NCBI RefSeq assembly: GCF_030463565.1
Contig: NC_134645.1
Span: 1,557,501 to 1,621,500, forward strand
Length of the DNA: 64,000 nt
Direction: 5' to 3'
Source: Pelecanus crispus
Taxonomy: Eukaryota; Chordata; Aves; Pelecaniformes; Pelecanidae
Below are positions 33,820 to 45,200 of this stretch, piece by piece. The notes beneath the pieces are model-generated. The model ran no database searches. It saw nothing but the letters and a program-made list of their open reading frames with translations, and had not been told where the DNA came from. The translations under genes were made by a program, and so were the position numbers. Numbering within the stretch: position 1 is the stretch's first letter; each line of letters begins with the position of its first letter.

Positions 33820-34340
33820 GGGGGCTGCCTGCGGGCGGAGCGGGGCGGCCTGAGGGCAGGCGACGGGCGGCGGGGCCGCCGCCACCGGCCCGGCCCCCCC
33901 CCGCCCCCTCGGCCGGCCCCATTGTTCTGCCGAAAGTGCTGAGGCGGCAGCTCCGCGCCGCGCCGCCCCCCGCCGCCGTCCCCCGCCGCCCCGCCCGCCC
34001 CCCGCCGCCCCCCCCCCCCCCCCGTTCCCCCCGGTCCCCCCGCCTCTGCTCACGGTGCTCCCCGCCGGCGGCCGCTGCAGCGGAGCAGGGGCGCCCGGCC
34101 GCGGGCTGGCGGCGGTGTGCGGCGGCCCCTGCGCCTGCCCCGGGCCCTGCGCCGCCCCCGCCGCCGCCCCGCCCCGTGTTTACAGCGGCCGCCGCCGCGC
34201 CCCGCCCGCCCGGCCCGGCCCGCACCGCCCCCGGCCCCGGCCCCGGCCCCGGCCCCGCCGCTGCCCGCCCCGCCGAGCGGGGACCGCCCGCACCGGGCCC
34301 GGCCCCCCGGAGCGCCTGGCTCTGCCCCCCTGCGCTCTGC
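33260..34340. promoter_or_regulatory. BCL2L11: CpG island over BCL2L11 coding exon 2
   Basis: Very CpG-dense sequence covering the exon 2 coding region and about 500 bases upstream on the minus strand, with many CCCGCCC/GGGCGGG-type words. CpG islands mark the BCL2L11 5' end in other vertebrates. Whether transcription starts here or farther upstream (toward 38-42 kb) cannot be told from sequence. Confidence 0.6.
33465..33819 (-). CDS. BCL2L11: BCL2L11 first coding exon (residues 1-118)
   Basis: The ATG at 33817-33819 gives [12 protein letters not shown], matching the MAKQP start of all BIM proteins. Ser56 in ASPGP and Ser64 in TRSPFF correspond to the proline-directed sites phosphorylated by ERK/JNK in mammalian BIM-EL. 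DKATQT (98-103) corresponds to the dynein light chain binding motif. The exon ends NHCLSAM plus G at donor ATGG|GTAAGG. A likely acceptor CCCGCAG|GCAGCC lies nine bases upstream of the ATG. The frame stays open upstream, but that part is low-complexity Gly/Ala/Arg and is not taken as coding. Confidence 0.95.
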
Positions 34341-34344
34341 TCCC

Positions 34345-37300
34345 TGCGCTCTGCTCCCTGCACACGCACCTTTACACACCGCCTGCACTCGCACCTTTAC
34401 ACACCCCTGCTCCCTGCACACGCACCTTTACACACCGCCTGCACTCGCACCTTTACACACCCCTGCTCCCTGCACTCGCACCTTTACACACCGCCTGCAC
34501 ACGCACCTTTACACACCCCCTGTACCCTGCACGCCTGGCTCTGCACCCCCTGCACCCTGCACTCGCACCTTTACACACCGCCTGCACATGCACCTTTACA
34601 CACCCCTGCACCCTGCACTCGCACCTTTACACCCCCCTGCACCCTGCACACGCACCTTTACACACCCCCTGCACCCGCACCTTTACACACCCCTGCTCCC
34701 TGCACTCGCACCTTTACACACCGCCTGCACTCGCACCTTTACACACCCCTGCACCCTGCACTCGCACCTTTACACACCGCCTGCACTCGCACCTTTACAC
34801 ACCCCTGCTCCCTGCACACGCACCTTTACACACCGCCTGCACTCGCACCTTTACACACCCCTGCTCCCTGCACTCGCACCTTTACACACCGCCTGCACTC
34901 GCACCTTTACACACCCCTGCTCCCTGCACTCGCACCTTTACACACCGCCTGCACATGCACCTTTACACACCCCTGCTCCCTGCACTCGCACCTTTACACA
35001 CCCCTGCACCCTGCACACGCACCTTTACACACCCCTGCTCCCTGCACACACACCTTTACACACCCCTGCACCCTGCACTCGCACCTTTACACACCCCTGC
35101 TCCCTGCACTCGCACCTTTACACACCCCTGCACCCTGCACTCGCACCTTTACACACCCCTGCTCCCTGCACTCGCACCTTTACACACCGCCTGCACACGC
35201 ACCTTTACACACCCCTGCACCCTGCACACGCACCTTTACACACCGCCTGCACACGCACCTTTACACACCCCCTGTACCCTGCACGCCTGGCTCTGCACCC
35301 CCTGCACCCTGCACTCGCACCTTTACACACCGCCTGCACATGCACCTTTACACACCCCTGCACCCTGCACTCGCACCTTTACACCCCCCTGCACCCTGCA
35401 CACGCACCTTTACACACCCCCTGCACCCGCACCTTTACACACCCCTGTGCCCTGCACTCGCACCTTTACACACCCCTGCACCCTGCACACGCACCTTTAC
35501 ACACCGCCTGCACCCGCACCTTTACACACCCCTGTGCCCTGCACTCGCACCTTTACACACCCCTGCACACGCACCTTTACACACCCCCTGCACCCTGCAC
35601 GCCTGGCTCTGCACCCCCTGCACCCTGCACTCGCACCTTTACACACCTCCTGCACCCTGCACATGCACCTTTACACACCCCTGCACCCTGCACTCGCACC
35701 TTTACACACCCTCTGCACCCTGCACATGCACCTTTACACACCCCTGCACTCTGCACATGCACCTTTACACACCCCTGCACCCTGCACATGCACCTTTACA
35801 CACCCCCTGCACCCTGCACGCCTGGCTTTGCACCCCCTGCACCCTGCACTCGCACCTTTACACACCTCCTGCACCCTGCACATGCACCTTTACACACCCC
35901 TGCACCCTGCACTCGCACCTTTACACCCCCCCTGCACACGCACCTTTAAACACCCCCTGCACCCTGCACGCCTGGCTCTGCACCCCCTGCACACTCACCT
36001 TTACACCCCCCCTGCACCCTGCACGCCTGGCTCTGCACCCCCTGCACCCTGCACACGCACCTTTACACACCCCCTGCACCCTGCACTCACACCTTTACAC
36101 ACCCCCTGCACCCTGCACATGCACCTTTACACACCCCTGTGCCCTGCACTCGCACCTTTACACACCCCTGCTCCCTGCACATGCACCTTTACACACCCCC
36201 TGCACCCTGCACACCTGGCTCTGCACCCCCTGCACCCTGCACTCGCACCTTTACACACCTCCTGCACCCTGCACATGCACCTTTACACACCCCTGCGCCC
36301 TGCACTCGCACCTTTACACACCCCCTGCACCCTGCACATGCACCTTTACACACCCCTGCACTCTGCACTTGCACCTTTACACACCCCCTGCACCCTGCAC
36401 GCCTGGCTCTGCACCCCCTGCACCCTGCACTCGCACTTTTACACACCTCCTGCACCCTGCACTTGCACCTTTACACACCCCCTGCACCCTGCACATGCAC
36501 CTTTACACACCCCCTGCACATGCACCTTTACACACCCCCTGCACCCTGCACTCGCACCTTTACACACCCCTGCACCCTGCACATGCACCTTTACACATCC
36601 CCTGCATCCTGCACTCGCACCTTTACACAGCCCCCTGCACCGTGCACACCCATCTTTACACACCCCCTGCACCCTGCACACGTGCCTTTACACAACCCCC
36701 TGCACCCTGCACACACGCAACTTTACACACACCCTGCACATGTGGCTCTGCACCCCTCTTGCACCCTGCACCATGCCCACGTGGTTCTGCACCCTGCACA
36801 TGCACCTTTACAAACCCCCCTTGCACCTTTACACCCCCCTGCACCCTGCACACACGCAACTTTACACGCACCCTGCACACGTGGCTCTGCACCCCTCTTG
36901 CACCCTGCACCCTGCACGCACACCTTTACACAAACCCCTGCACTTGCACCTTTACACACCCCCTGCACCCTGCATGTGTGGCTCTGCACCCCCCTGCACC
37001 CTGCACACACATCTTTACACACCCCCTGCACCCTGCACTTGCACCTTTACACACCCCCCTGCACCCTGCACATGTGGCTCTGCACCCCGCTGCACCCTGC
37101 ACAGGCACCTTTACACACCACCCTGCACCCTGCACGTGTGGCTCTACACACCCCTGCACCCTGCACACCACCTTTACACACCCCCTGTACCCTGCACTTG
37201 CACCTTTACACGCACCCTGCACACGTGGCTCTGCACCCCTCTTGCACCCTGCACCCTGCACACGTGGCTCTGCGTCCCGTGCACAGGCACCTTTACACGG

Positions 37301-38000
37301 TCCCTGCACCCTGCACACGTGGCTCTGCACCCCCCTGCACCCTGCACATGCACCTTTACAAACCCCCCCTTGCACCTTTACACCCCCCCTGCACCCTGCA
37401 CACACGCAACTTTACACACCCCCCTGCACCCTGCACACACGCCTTTCCACCCCCCCTGCACCCTGCACTCGCACCTTTACACACACACGCACCCTGCACA
37501 CGTGGCTCTGCACGCCCCTGCACCCTGCACTTGCACCTTTACACACCCCCTGCACCCTGCACGCGTGGCTCTGCACCACCCTGCACCCTGCACTTGCACC
37601 TTTACACACCCCCCCTGCACCCTGCACGCGTGGCTCTGCACCCCCCTGCACCCTGCACTTGCACCTTTACACAGCCCCTGCACCCTGCACGCGTGGCTCT
37701 GCACCCCCCTGCACCCTGCACTTGCACCTTTACACACCCCCCCTGCACCCTGCACTTGCACCTTTACACCCCCCCGCACCCTGCACGCGTGGCTCTGCAC
37801 CCCCCTGCACCCTGCACTTGCACCTTTACACACCCCCCCTGCACCCTGCACTTGCACCTTTACACCCCCCCGCACCCTGCACTTGCACCTTTCCACCCCC
37901 CCTTGCACCGTGCACACTCAACCTTTACATATCCCCCCTTGCACCGTGCACTCGCACTTTTCCACACCCCGCTTGCACCCTGCACTTGCACTTTTACACC
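34345..38000. repeat. 3.6-kb minisatellite (CACCTTTACACACC / CTGCACCCTGCA)
   Basis: More than 100 units of about 20-31 bp built from CACCTTTACACACCCCTG and CACCCTGCACTCG or CACACG, with intermittent CCTGGCTCTGCACCCC or GTGGCTCTGCACCCC units. The left part (to about 36.6 kb) is regular, with long near-identical blocks; for example the order at 34.50-34.68 kb returns at 35.26-35.43 kb. The right part is more diverged. All three plus frames stay open for over 600 codons, the longest 1540, because the unit lacks stop codons. It lies directly upstream of the BCL2L11 CpG island. Confidence 0.95.
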
Positions 38001-41000
38001 CCCCCGCGCCTTTACACACACCTTACGCACCCCCCGCGCACCTTCTTCCACCCCCCCCCCCGTGGGCAGCCCACCCTGCCCGCACCGCGCGCTGCGCTCG
38101 CACCCCTCCCATCCACGCCCTTGCTCCGCACGCACACGCGATGCACGCGCCTGTGTGCACCCCCCTGCGCGCACGCTGCCCCGGGCACACGCACCCCTTG
38201 GGCTGCACGCACCCCGCCGCGCGCCCTTTACAGAGCACCCGTAGCACCCGTAGCACCGCCGTGCCCTCTCCCACGACGGCCCTCGCCCCGCGCACACGCG
38301 CGGGCGTGCACGCTCCTCTGCCACCCCCACCTCGGCGCGCGGCTGTGGGTGCACGGCGTCCGCCCCGGCTGCAGCGCGGTGCCGGCGTCGCGGGGCGATG
38401 AAGGGTGGCCACGCACCCCGGCAATCCGTGTCACCAGGCGGCACCCAATTTTACCGTGGAAGACAAGAAAAAAACAAAACAAAAAAAAACTAGAAGAAGA
38501 AGAAAAAAAAAAAAAAAAAAACCACCCAGCAGCCTCATTTACGATATGTTTTGCATGAACAATCACAATATTATTTTGCGGTGACTAACTCAAACCTGCG
38601 CCCTGGCAGCCGGGAGCTGCCAACCACAGCTTCCTCCAGCCCCATTGCCCGTGCCGGGGTGCGTGGCCGGGCGTCCCGCCGGCAGCCGGGGAGACCCGCG
38701 GCCTCGCCGCCCCCCGCGCCGGCCCGGGGGCTGCAGCCTCCAGCCCCCGACCCAAGAGCCGTGGGGGGAAGCTTGGGCGAGGTTGGGAGCCGCTGGCGGC
38801 CCTGCGGCCGGGGCTGGAGCGTGGGGGGACACGGCCGGGGGTGGTTTTAGGGCTGGGGTGGTGCTGGGAGGTGGCTGGGGGTGCACAGCACCGTCGCCCG
38901 CCTCTCGTCCCGCCGGCGCATTGCGTGGGGGCAAAGCTCCGAATAAAGGTGCTGGCTGGAGAGGGGGGCGGCGCGGGGGGAGCACCCCGGGGCACCCCAG
39001 CACGGCGCGGCGAACGGGAGCGGGTGCATCCCTTCGAGCGGCAGCGGCATCGCCAGCCGCTGGACGAACGCCCGACCGCGGCGCGGAGGGGAAGGAGCCG
39101 GCACGGCCGCCCCAAGGGCTGAGCTTTGCTGATGGAGCGGGTGCTGGGGCGGCCCCCCATCACCCGGACCCCCCATCCCGCCCAGCGGCCCCTCTCCCCG
39201 GCCACCAGCACTTCCCCAGCCCAAAACCAGGAGGACTTTTCTCTCCGGCCAACGCCTCGCCTTTCAACGCCTCGCCCCCGGCTCCTGTGCAAATGTTGAC
39301 TCGCCGCGTGAAGCCCGAGGACAGCGCCGGCGCCCGCTTCGACGTCCAGCCCTTGGGTGAGTCAATAAACACCCGTACGAAAACACAGGTGCCCGAGGCT
39401 TTTGCTAACTCCGGGGGCGGCTGGTGCCATTCGCCTTCCTCCACTTGCAAGGGATGGAGCGCGAGCGGGGCGATGAAAATAAGCCCCGGCGAAACCCCGA
39501 GGAGCCCCGGCGAAGCAGCCGGGCTTGCGGCGGGCGAGCTGTGGCGGCCGAGATCTCGGCGAGCAGCCCGTGGCTCCTGGGGACATCTTGTCCCGCAGCT
39601 GCCGCCGTGAGGGTGTGCCTTTATCAGCCGAGGCCGGGGCTCCCCTGCCCTGCCGCCGCCGCGGCCACCGGCGCCGAGACGGGCTGCGGGGAACGGCCCC
39701 GCTGCAAACCTCCGGGGAAGCGGCTCGGGTGCCCGCCGGCCTCGGCAGGGCTCGCGAGCCCGAAGGCCTCCTCCTCCTCCTCCTCGCTGCTGACGGGGTC
39801 GCGCGCCGCCCGAGCGCCCGGATGATGAACGTGCTCCTGGCTTTCGGGGTGATGAAAGCTGCTCCGTCCGCTGGCGCTGGAACCTCTCTGCCGGCGGCGA
39901 GGGCTGGGCAGAGCGCTGGGATTTCTCCAGATGGATCGCAAAAGTGGTTCAGAGAGAGACGGGAAGGCGGCCCCGGCTCCCAAAACCTTGCAGCGGGGTC
40001 GTAAGCCATCCCTTGCAGGAGGTCGCGGGGCTGAAATCCCCTTGCCCAGCCCCACAAGCAGCCCCGCGCGTGGCCGATGCGCGAGGGCCCAGGGTGGTCG
40101 CACACACTGGTCGTGCCCACTGCCAGAGCATCCCTGGCCGCCCTCCCGGCAGCCGCCCCGGCTCCGGCGCCTCTGTTCCCATCCCCATCACAGGGGACGG
40201 GAAGGAAAAGGGCCTGCGGGTGTTTGTGCGGGAGAAAATAATTTGGGAAATCGATCAGGAAAACTCATCGGGGAAAAATTGGAAGGCGGGGACCGGCAGC
40301 AGAAGGGAAAGGCTCGAGGGTCCCTCCTGGCGCCTCGGCAATGCCGTCGCCTTTCCGCGCTGGGGTCCCACTGCCGAGGCAGAAGCAGGGCTGGAAATTA
40401 AGCTTGCGCCTCCTTTCCCGGCCCTCCGGCAGCAGGTACCCGCGGCACAGAGCCGGCGCGGCTCTGCGAGGGACCACCTGCTTCCCAACCCCTTCCCTTC
40501 GGATCCGGGAGCCGCCCGAGGCTTCGCCGCTCCGTCGGGAAGCGCGGAGCGTCCCGGGGGGCCCCCGGTGCTGTGCAGAGCGCGGGGGGGGGGGGTCGCT
40601 TGCAGGGGCACCGGGGCTGCCGGGGGGCACAGGGCCGGCAGGCAGATGCTGCAGCTATTTTCTCCTCCTCGTTCATTTTGGTTTCTGCGTGGGTGGTTCA
40701 TGTGAACAGAAAGGTGATGGGGAAAGCGTCGTGCGAGAACAGCCCGTCCTTTCAAACACCTAAATTTAAGCCGGCGATTTGGGTGCGTTTGCAGGGCTCA
40801 CGCGTGCCCGCCATTTTTTGGAGAGCCACGACAGCCGCCGGCTTCACCCCCTCTTTCTCCGAGCGCATTTTTCTCCGGTGAATCACAGCACCAGCCTCCT
40901 GGAACAAATCTGTTTCGACTTTGTCCTCGTCCCTATTGTTGTGAACCATCTCAGAGGTATTTGCACCAAAGCCACATCCTGAAGGTCATCGAATTTTTGG

Positions 41001-42250
41001 CAGTCCGGCGCGGCGCTCGTCGGTGGCCGTGGATGGAGAGAGGTGGAGGTTGCAAACCCTCCTCTCCCCGCCGCCTCGGCCCCTGCGGCACCCGTACCCC
41101 AGCCCCTCGGGGACGCGGCGTCGGGGATGCCGCACCTCAGCCCTGCGGCACGGCACGCGCTAACGCCCAATTTGCAAAGCTCCGCTCGGACCCGCCGGCG
41201 TTGGCGTCGCAGAGATGCCACCAGCCCTAGGGCTCCTTCTTGCCTCCCACGTGGAAATGAGAAGGGAGAAATTGGAGAAATTAGGTGGAGGGGGATGAAT
41301 GATGAGGACGGTGGGGATCCCGTGCCGCCGCGGCATCCCGGTCCCCCGGCGATGGGCAGCGCTGGCTGGGCTGCGTCTCCCACCCAGCGCTGTCCCAGCA
41401 GACCGCCGCTGCCACCGGGAAGCGTGCGGGGAGGAGGGATGGAGGAAAGGAGACAGTGCCGGGCTGGGGAGGAAGGACCCCTGACGCTGCCGGCACAGCC
41501 CCGGCAAGCTGAAACCCCCCCGGGGTCACCAAAAAAACCAACCCCCAAAACCCACCCCCGGCACGCAGCTGCTCACCAAACCCGTTTTTAATCGTACAAC
41601 ACACCAACGGAAAAAAATGACTTCTTCTTCTTCTTCTCCTCCAGCCCATTGTGATAAATGTTATTTCACTCGGCGCTGGCAGATAAAATCAAGTTGAAGC
41701 CACATGCCTTAAGTACGAGGCTTTATCTGAGCTGGGTTTGGAGCCTGACCTTTACTGCGGCGCGGTGCCGCGCGCTCTGCTGGCGTTCGGCGCCGGGAGC
41801 GCGGGAGCAGGTGCAGCAGCTGAGGTGCCTCCAAGGCGGCCCGGGGGCCGCGGGAGAAGAGAGAGGAGGGAGAGGAGAAGGGTTTCCTGGCCGGGGGTGG
41901 GTGGGAGGGCTGGAGGGGCTCGGGGATGGACGTGCTGCCCGGCGGAGCGGGATGAGCAGGAGGCACACGTGGGTTACGGCAGCCTGCGCCCCGAGCAGGC
42001 AGCTGGGCACAGATGTGGTGAGAGCAGCCGTGGGACGTGCACCGAGCTGCCACCGGGCTCAGGCACCTGCGGGTGACGCCAGCAGCGCCCAAAAGCCCCG
42101 AACCCTGCCCACCCTGACCCCTCTCCCACCCAAAGGGTGACTCTGTGGCAGCGACCGGGCGCCGCCTTCCCCGCGCCTCGGGTCCACGTCCCCTGCGCCG
42201 GGCAGGGACCAAACCTGGGTCCTCCACGCCCCAGGTGAGCACCGAGCCAC
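38001..42250. other. GC-rich intergenic DNA between BUB1 and BCL2L11, no gene recognised
   Basis: CpG-rich single-copy DNA with an A-run at 38501-38520 and (TTC/TCC) runs near 39770 and 41620. The non-coding first exon of BCL2L11 should lie in this interval or in the CpG island at 33.9-34.3 kb, but a non-coding exon has no signature I can rely on. Open frames do not resemble known proteins. Confidence 0.4.
41650..41730. promoter_or_regulatory. Candidate element with three GATA motifs
   Basis: TGATAA at 41652-41657, AGATAA at 41681-41686 and TTATCT at 41722-41727 fall within 80 bp of otherwise AT-rich sequence in GC-rich surroundings. It is suggestive of a GATA-bound element between the two genes; no function is shown. 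Confidence 0.2.
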
Positions 42251-45200
42251 TGAATTTAAAAGAAAAAAACGAAACAAAATAGAGCCATTAGTCCTCTGTC
42301 AGCTTGCTCCGTGTCCCTAGCGGCTCCTATAAACACACAAACGTTACATATATAAAAATAGGTGTGTTTTTCAATATCTCTATGTATGTGTTTGTTACAG
42401 AAACATCTAAACCACCTCTACGCGGGATATGACTATTCTTCCCCCACCCGCAGCGGCGATGGTGACGTGGTGATGGACCCAGGGACGGTCCCGCAGCAGC
42501 AGCAGCCTCCTCCGGAGGCAGCGGTGGCTGAGAACGGTCCCGTCGTGACACGAGTGGTCCCTGGGCCGGGGCTGGGGCCTCCCCCGGCGGCTGTGGCTGA
42601 AATTCTCTGCTGGCCCGGGGTGATTTGCTACCCGGTTAATGGGTGTTTCAAGCTGGGTGAAGTTATTTGTCATCCCTGATGGGGCTGAGTGACATTGCCT
42701 TGGGTGACATTAATGCCTCACCTGCAGGCGAACCAGGACCGCTGCTTCGTCAGCGTGCGTCTAACTAATTAGTGAGGTGTCTGCAACTTTTAACAACCTC
42801 AATTTTTTTTTTTTTAATGCCTTAAATACTGCAATTAAGAAATTCGGCTTCTGCTGAGCGATGGGAGGGAGATGTTACCGGCAGCCGGGGCTTGGCCAGG
42901 GCTACTCGGGGCTGGGTGGCCACCAGCAAGCGGTGAAGGACCTGGGCGAGGGCAAGCGCCAGACCCCGGCTCGCCACCGAGTCACGGCATGATGGCAAAG
43001 GGCGAAAAGTGAGTAAACTTGGGTTTTCTGCAGAAGAAAAAGCGAGCCACCCACGCGCCAGGAAATCTCTCCTCTCCGTGTGGGTGGTGGAGGCCCCAAG
43101 ATGAGTTATCTCTAAAGGGCGACTCTGGGGATACCTAGAGATCTTCATCAGCGTGGATTCGGCGCGCGCCGAGGAGGAAATATCAGCGTCGCCAGCTGGG
43201 GCTTTGGGTTTTTGTGTTGTTTTTTTCAAAGCTCTTTTTTAGCAGCTCATTTTAAACACCGGTTAGAACAGAGGAGCCTCCACCCCTCCAGGCTGTCTCT
43301 CTGCGGACACGTTCCCGTGGCCATCACGCCGACCGGCCCCTCCGGGGATGATTTTCCCCTTTATCGCTCCTGCTTCCCCACGGGATGCTCGTGCAAGGGG
43401 ATGGCAGGAGCAGGTGCCTGGCTCGGGGGCTTCTCTTTAAGGCTAGTTGATGGCAAATAGCAGGGCACGGGCAGCCTGAACCCGACCCCACGCTGGCACG
43501 GGCAGGCAGCGTCTCTTTAGCCATCCCCAGCAGCTACCCCAGCTCAGACCTCCGCTCCTCACCGGGGCTCAGCTACCATCATTCACAGCAAACCGAAGAG
43601 CCCAGAATGATAAAATCAAGGCGATTTTGCAAGCAAAAATCCCAGCCGGTGCATCCCTGCAGGCATCCTCGGAGCTCACGCCCGTGCCCGGCTTCCCTGG
43701 GATGCTCTGTTAGGCAGGAGCAGTGCTTGCAGGCAGACGGGTGCTTGCCAAGCGAGGAGGGGTGCGCGGCGTGTTATAGCTAACGCCTATCTACCATATA
43801 TAACGATGTGAAACTCCTACACCCACGCGAGCTCCTTCTCCACTCGCAGGGGGGCTGACATTTAAGCTGCAGAGGCTCCCGCCCGGCTGGTGGCACAGCT
43901 GGCGGGGACACACCTGTACCACAGCCGCTGCCGAAAAAAAAAAAAAATCACTACCCCGAGGTGGGGCAGGCAGAAATTAGCATTAATTAGGGGCAAACAC
44001 GCAGGTAAAAACTCCATCGTGTTCATAATGCGGCGTCATACGCCCCTCCGAAAGGCGCTCCGTGCTTTTTGACGGAGCGACGCATGATGCTGCATTATGA
44101 GGAACTAAACCTGTATGTATTTACTATATAGATAAAAACTTGAGCCTGGCAGAGATTTTTGCCTGGACAGAGACCAGCTGGCTCCAGCTCAGCTTGTAAG
44201 AAAATTAAACAAAGGAGGAAGGGAAGGGAAAAAAAATAAAAGCACCCCCAGCACTGAATGTTTGTATTTCCACCAGCTCCAAGGCGGTTTCTCCAGCTGA
44301 TCTGCCTCACCGTGCAACTCGCTACAGCTGACTTGTTAACCAGCTGCTTCGTATCAGACCCCAAGGCTTTTCCATATGCCCCAGGAAGCCTAACAAGAGG
44401 CAAAGCAGGCTGCCTTAAAGGGTAATCCGAGAGTTATTTGCCATCAAGGCAGGCAGAGGAGCCCCAGCTGCGGGGAGGTGCTCCCTGCTGCTGGAAGGAA
44501 ACACCCCGCAGCGCTGCGTGACATGGAAAAGGTTTTCCCAAAGCCAGGAAGGAGCGGTGCTGCCAGGTCTCCCAAAACCGCAGGCAGGTGGACAGGCAGT
44601 TGCAGAGCCCGGGCGCGCAGCACCGCATCCTACGGGGAGGCATCGGTCCGGGGCAGGTTTGCTGCCGGCAGCGGGGGGAAGAGCAAGAGCCCGATGCGAG
44701 ACCTGGGAGGAACAGAGAAAGCAGCAGCGTAGCAGTGAATTACCCAAAATGACACATTCAGGGGTCAGCGCCCCGCCCGCCGACACGGGCTTTTCTACGG
44801 TGCAGTTGGATTTATGAAAACAACCCAACGAGCGTTTCCAGTACCTCTGCGCGCAGGGCAGCCTCCGATTCCAGCTCGCCTTCCCCTCTGCGGCCCCCAG
44901 GCCAGGACAGCAAACCCTACGAAAACCATCCCGCCCGTCCCTGCTTGCGGCGGACTCGGCATCCCTGCCCTTCCTCAGCATCCAGGGCTGGATGGGCTCA
45001 GCTCACCTCCCCAGCCGCTGGACGGTTTTCAAATGGAACAATTTACGTAGCGAAAAATACCCCTGAAATGCAGCGAGAGGGAGGGAGAGTTATGGGTCTG
45101 TTGTTTGTCTCCCTCCTGTGGATAGATGCACAAATAAAATTAATGCCCTGACACCCCGCCCCGGGGCTCTGCTGACAAACCATCCTTGTTTCCATCCGTT

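Noticed and set aside
33079-34053. N-terminally extended BIM starting MSRGGG upstream of MAKQ
   Set aside because: The extra 78 codons are Gly/Ala/Arg/Pro low complexity from the CpG island. A plausible splice acceptor lies nine bases before the MAKQ start, and all known BIM proteins start at MAKQ. The same open frame also runs past the exon 2 donor into the intron and the 41-bp array.
33936-38558. 1540-codon plus-strand open frame and its overlapping partners as a protein-coding gene
   Set aside because: It is open in all three frames solely because the repeat unit lacks stop codons. The peptide is a monotonous repeat, the start is in low-complexity CpG sequence, and there is no domain or splice support.
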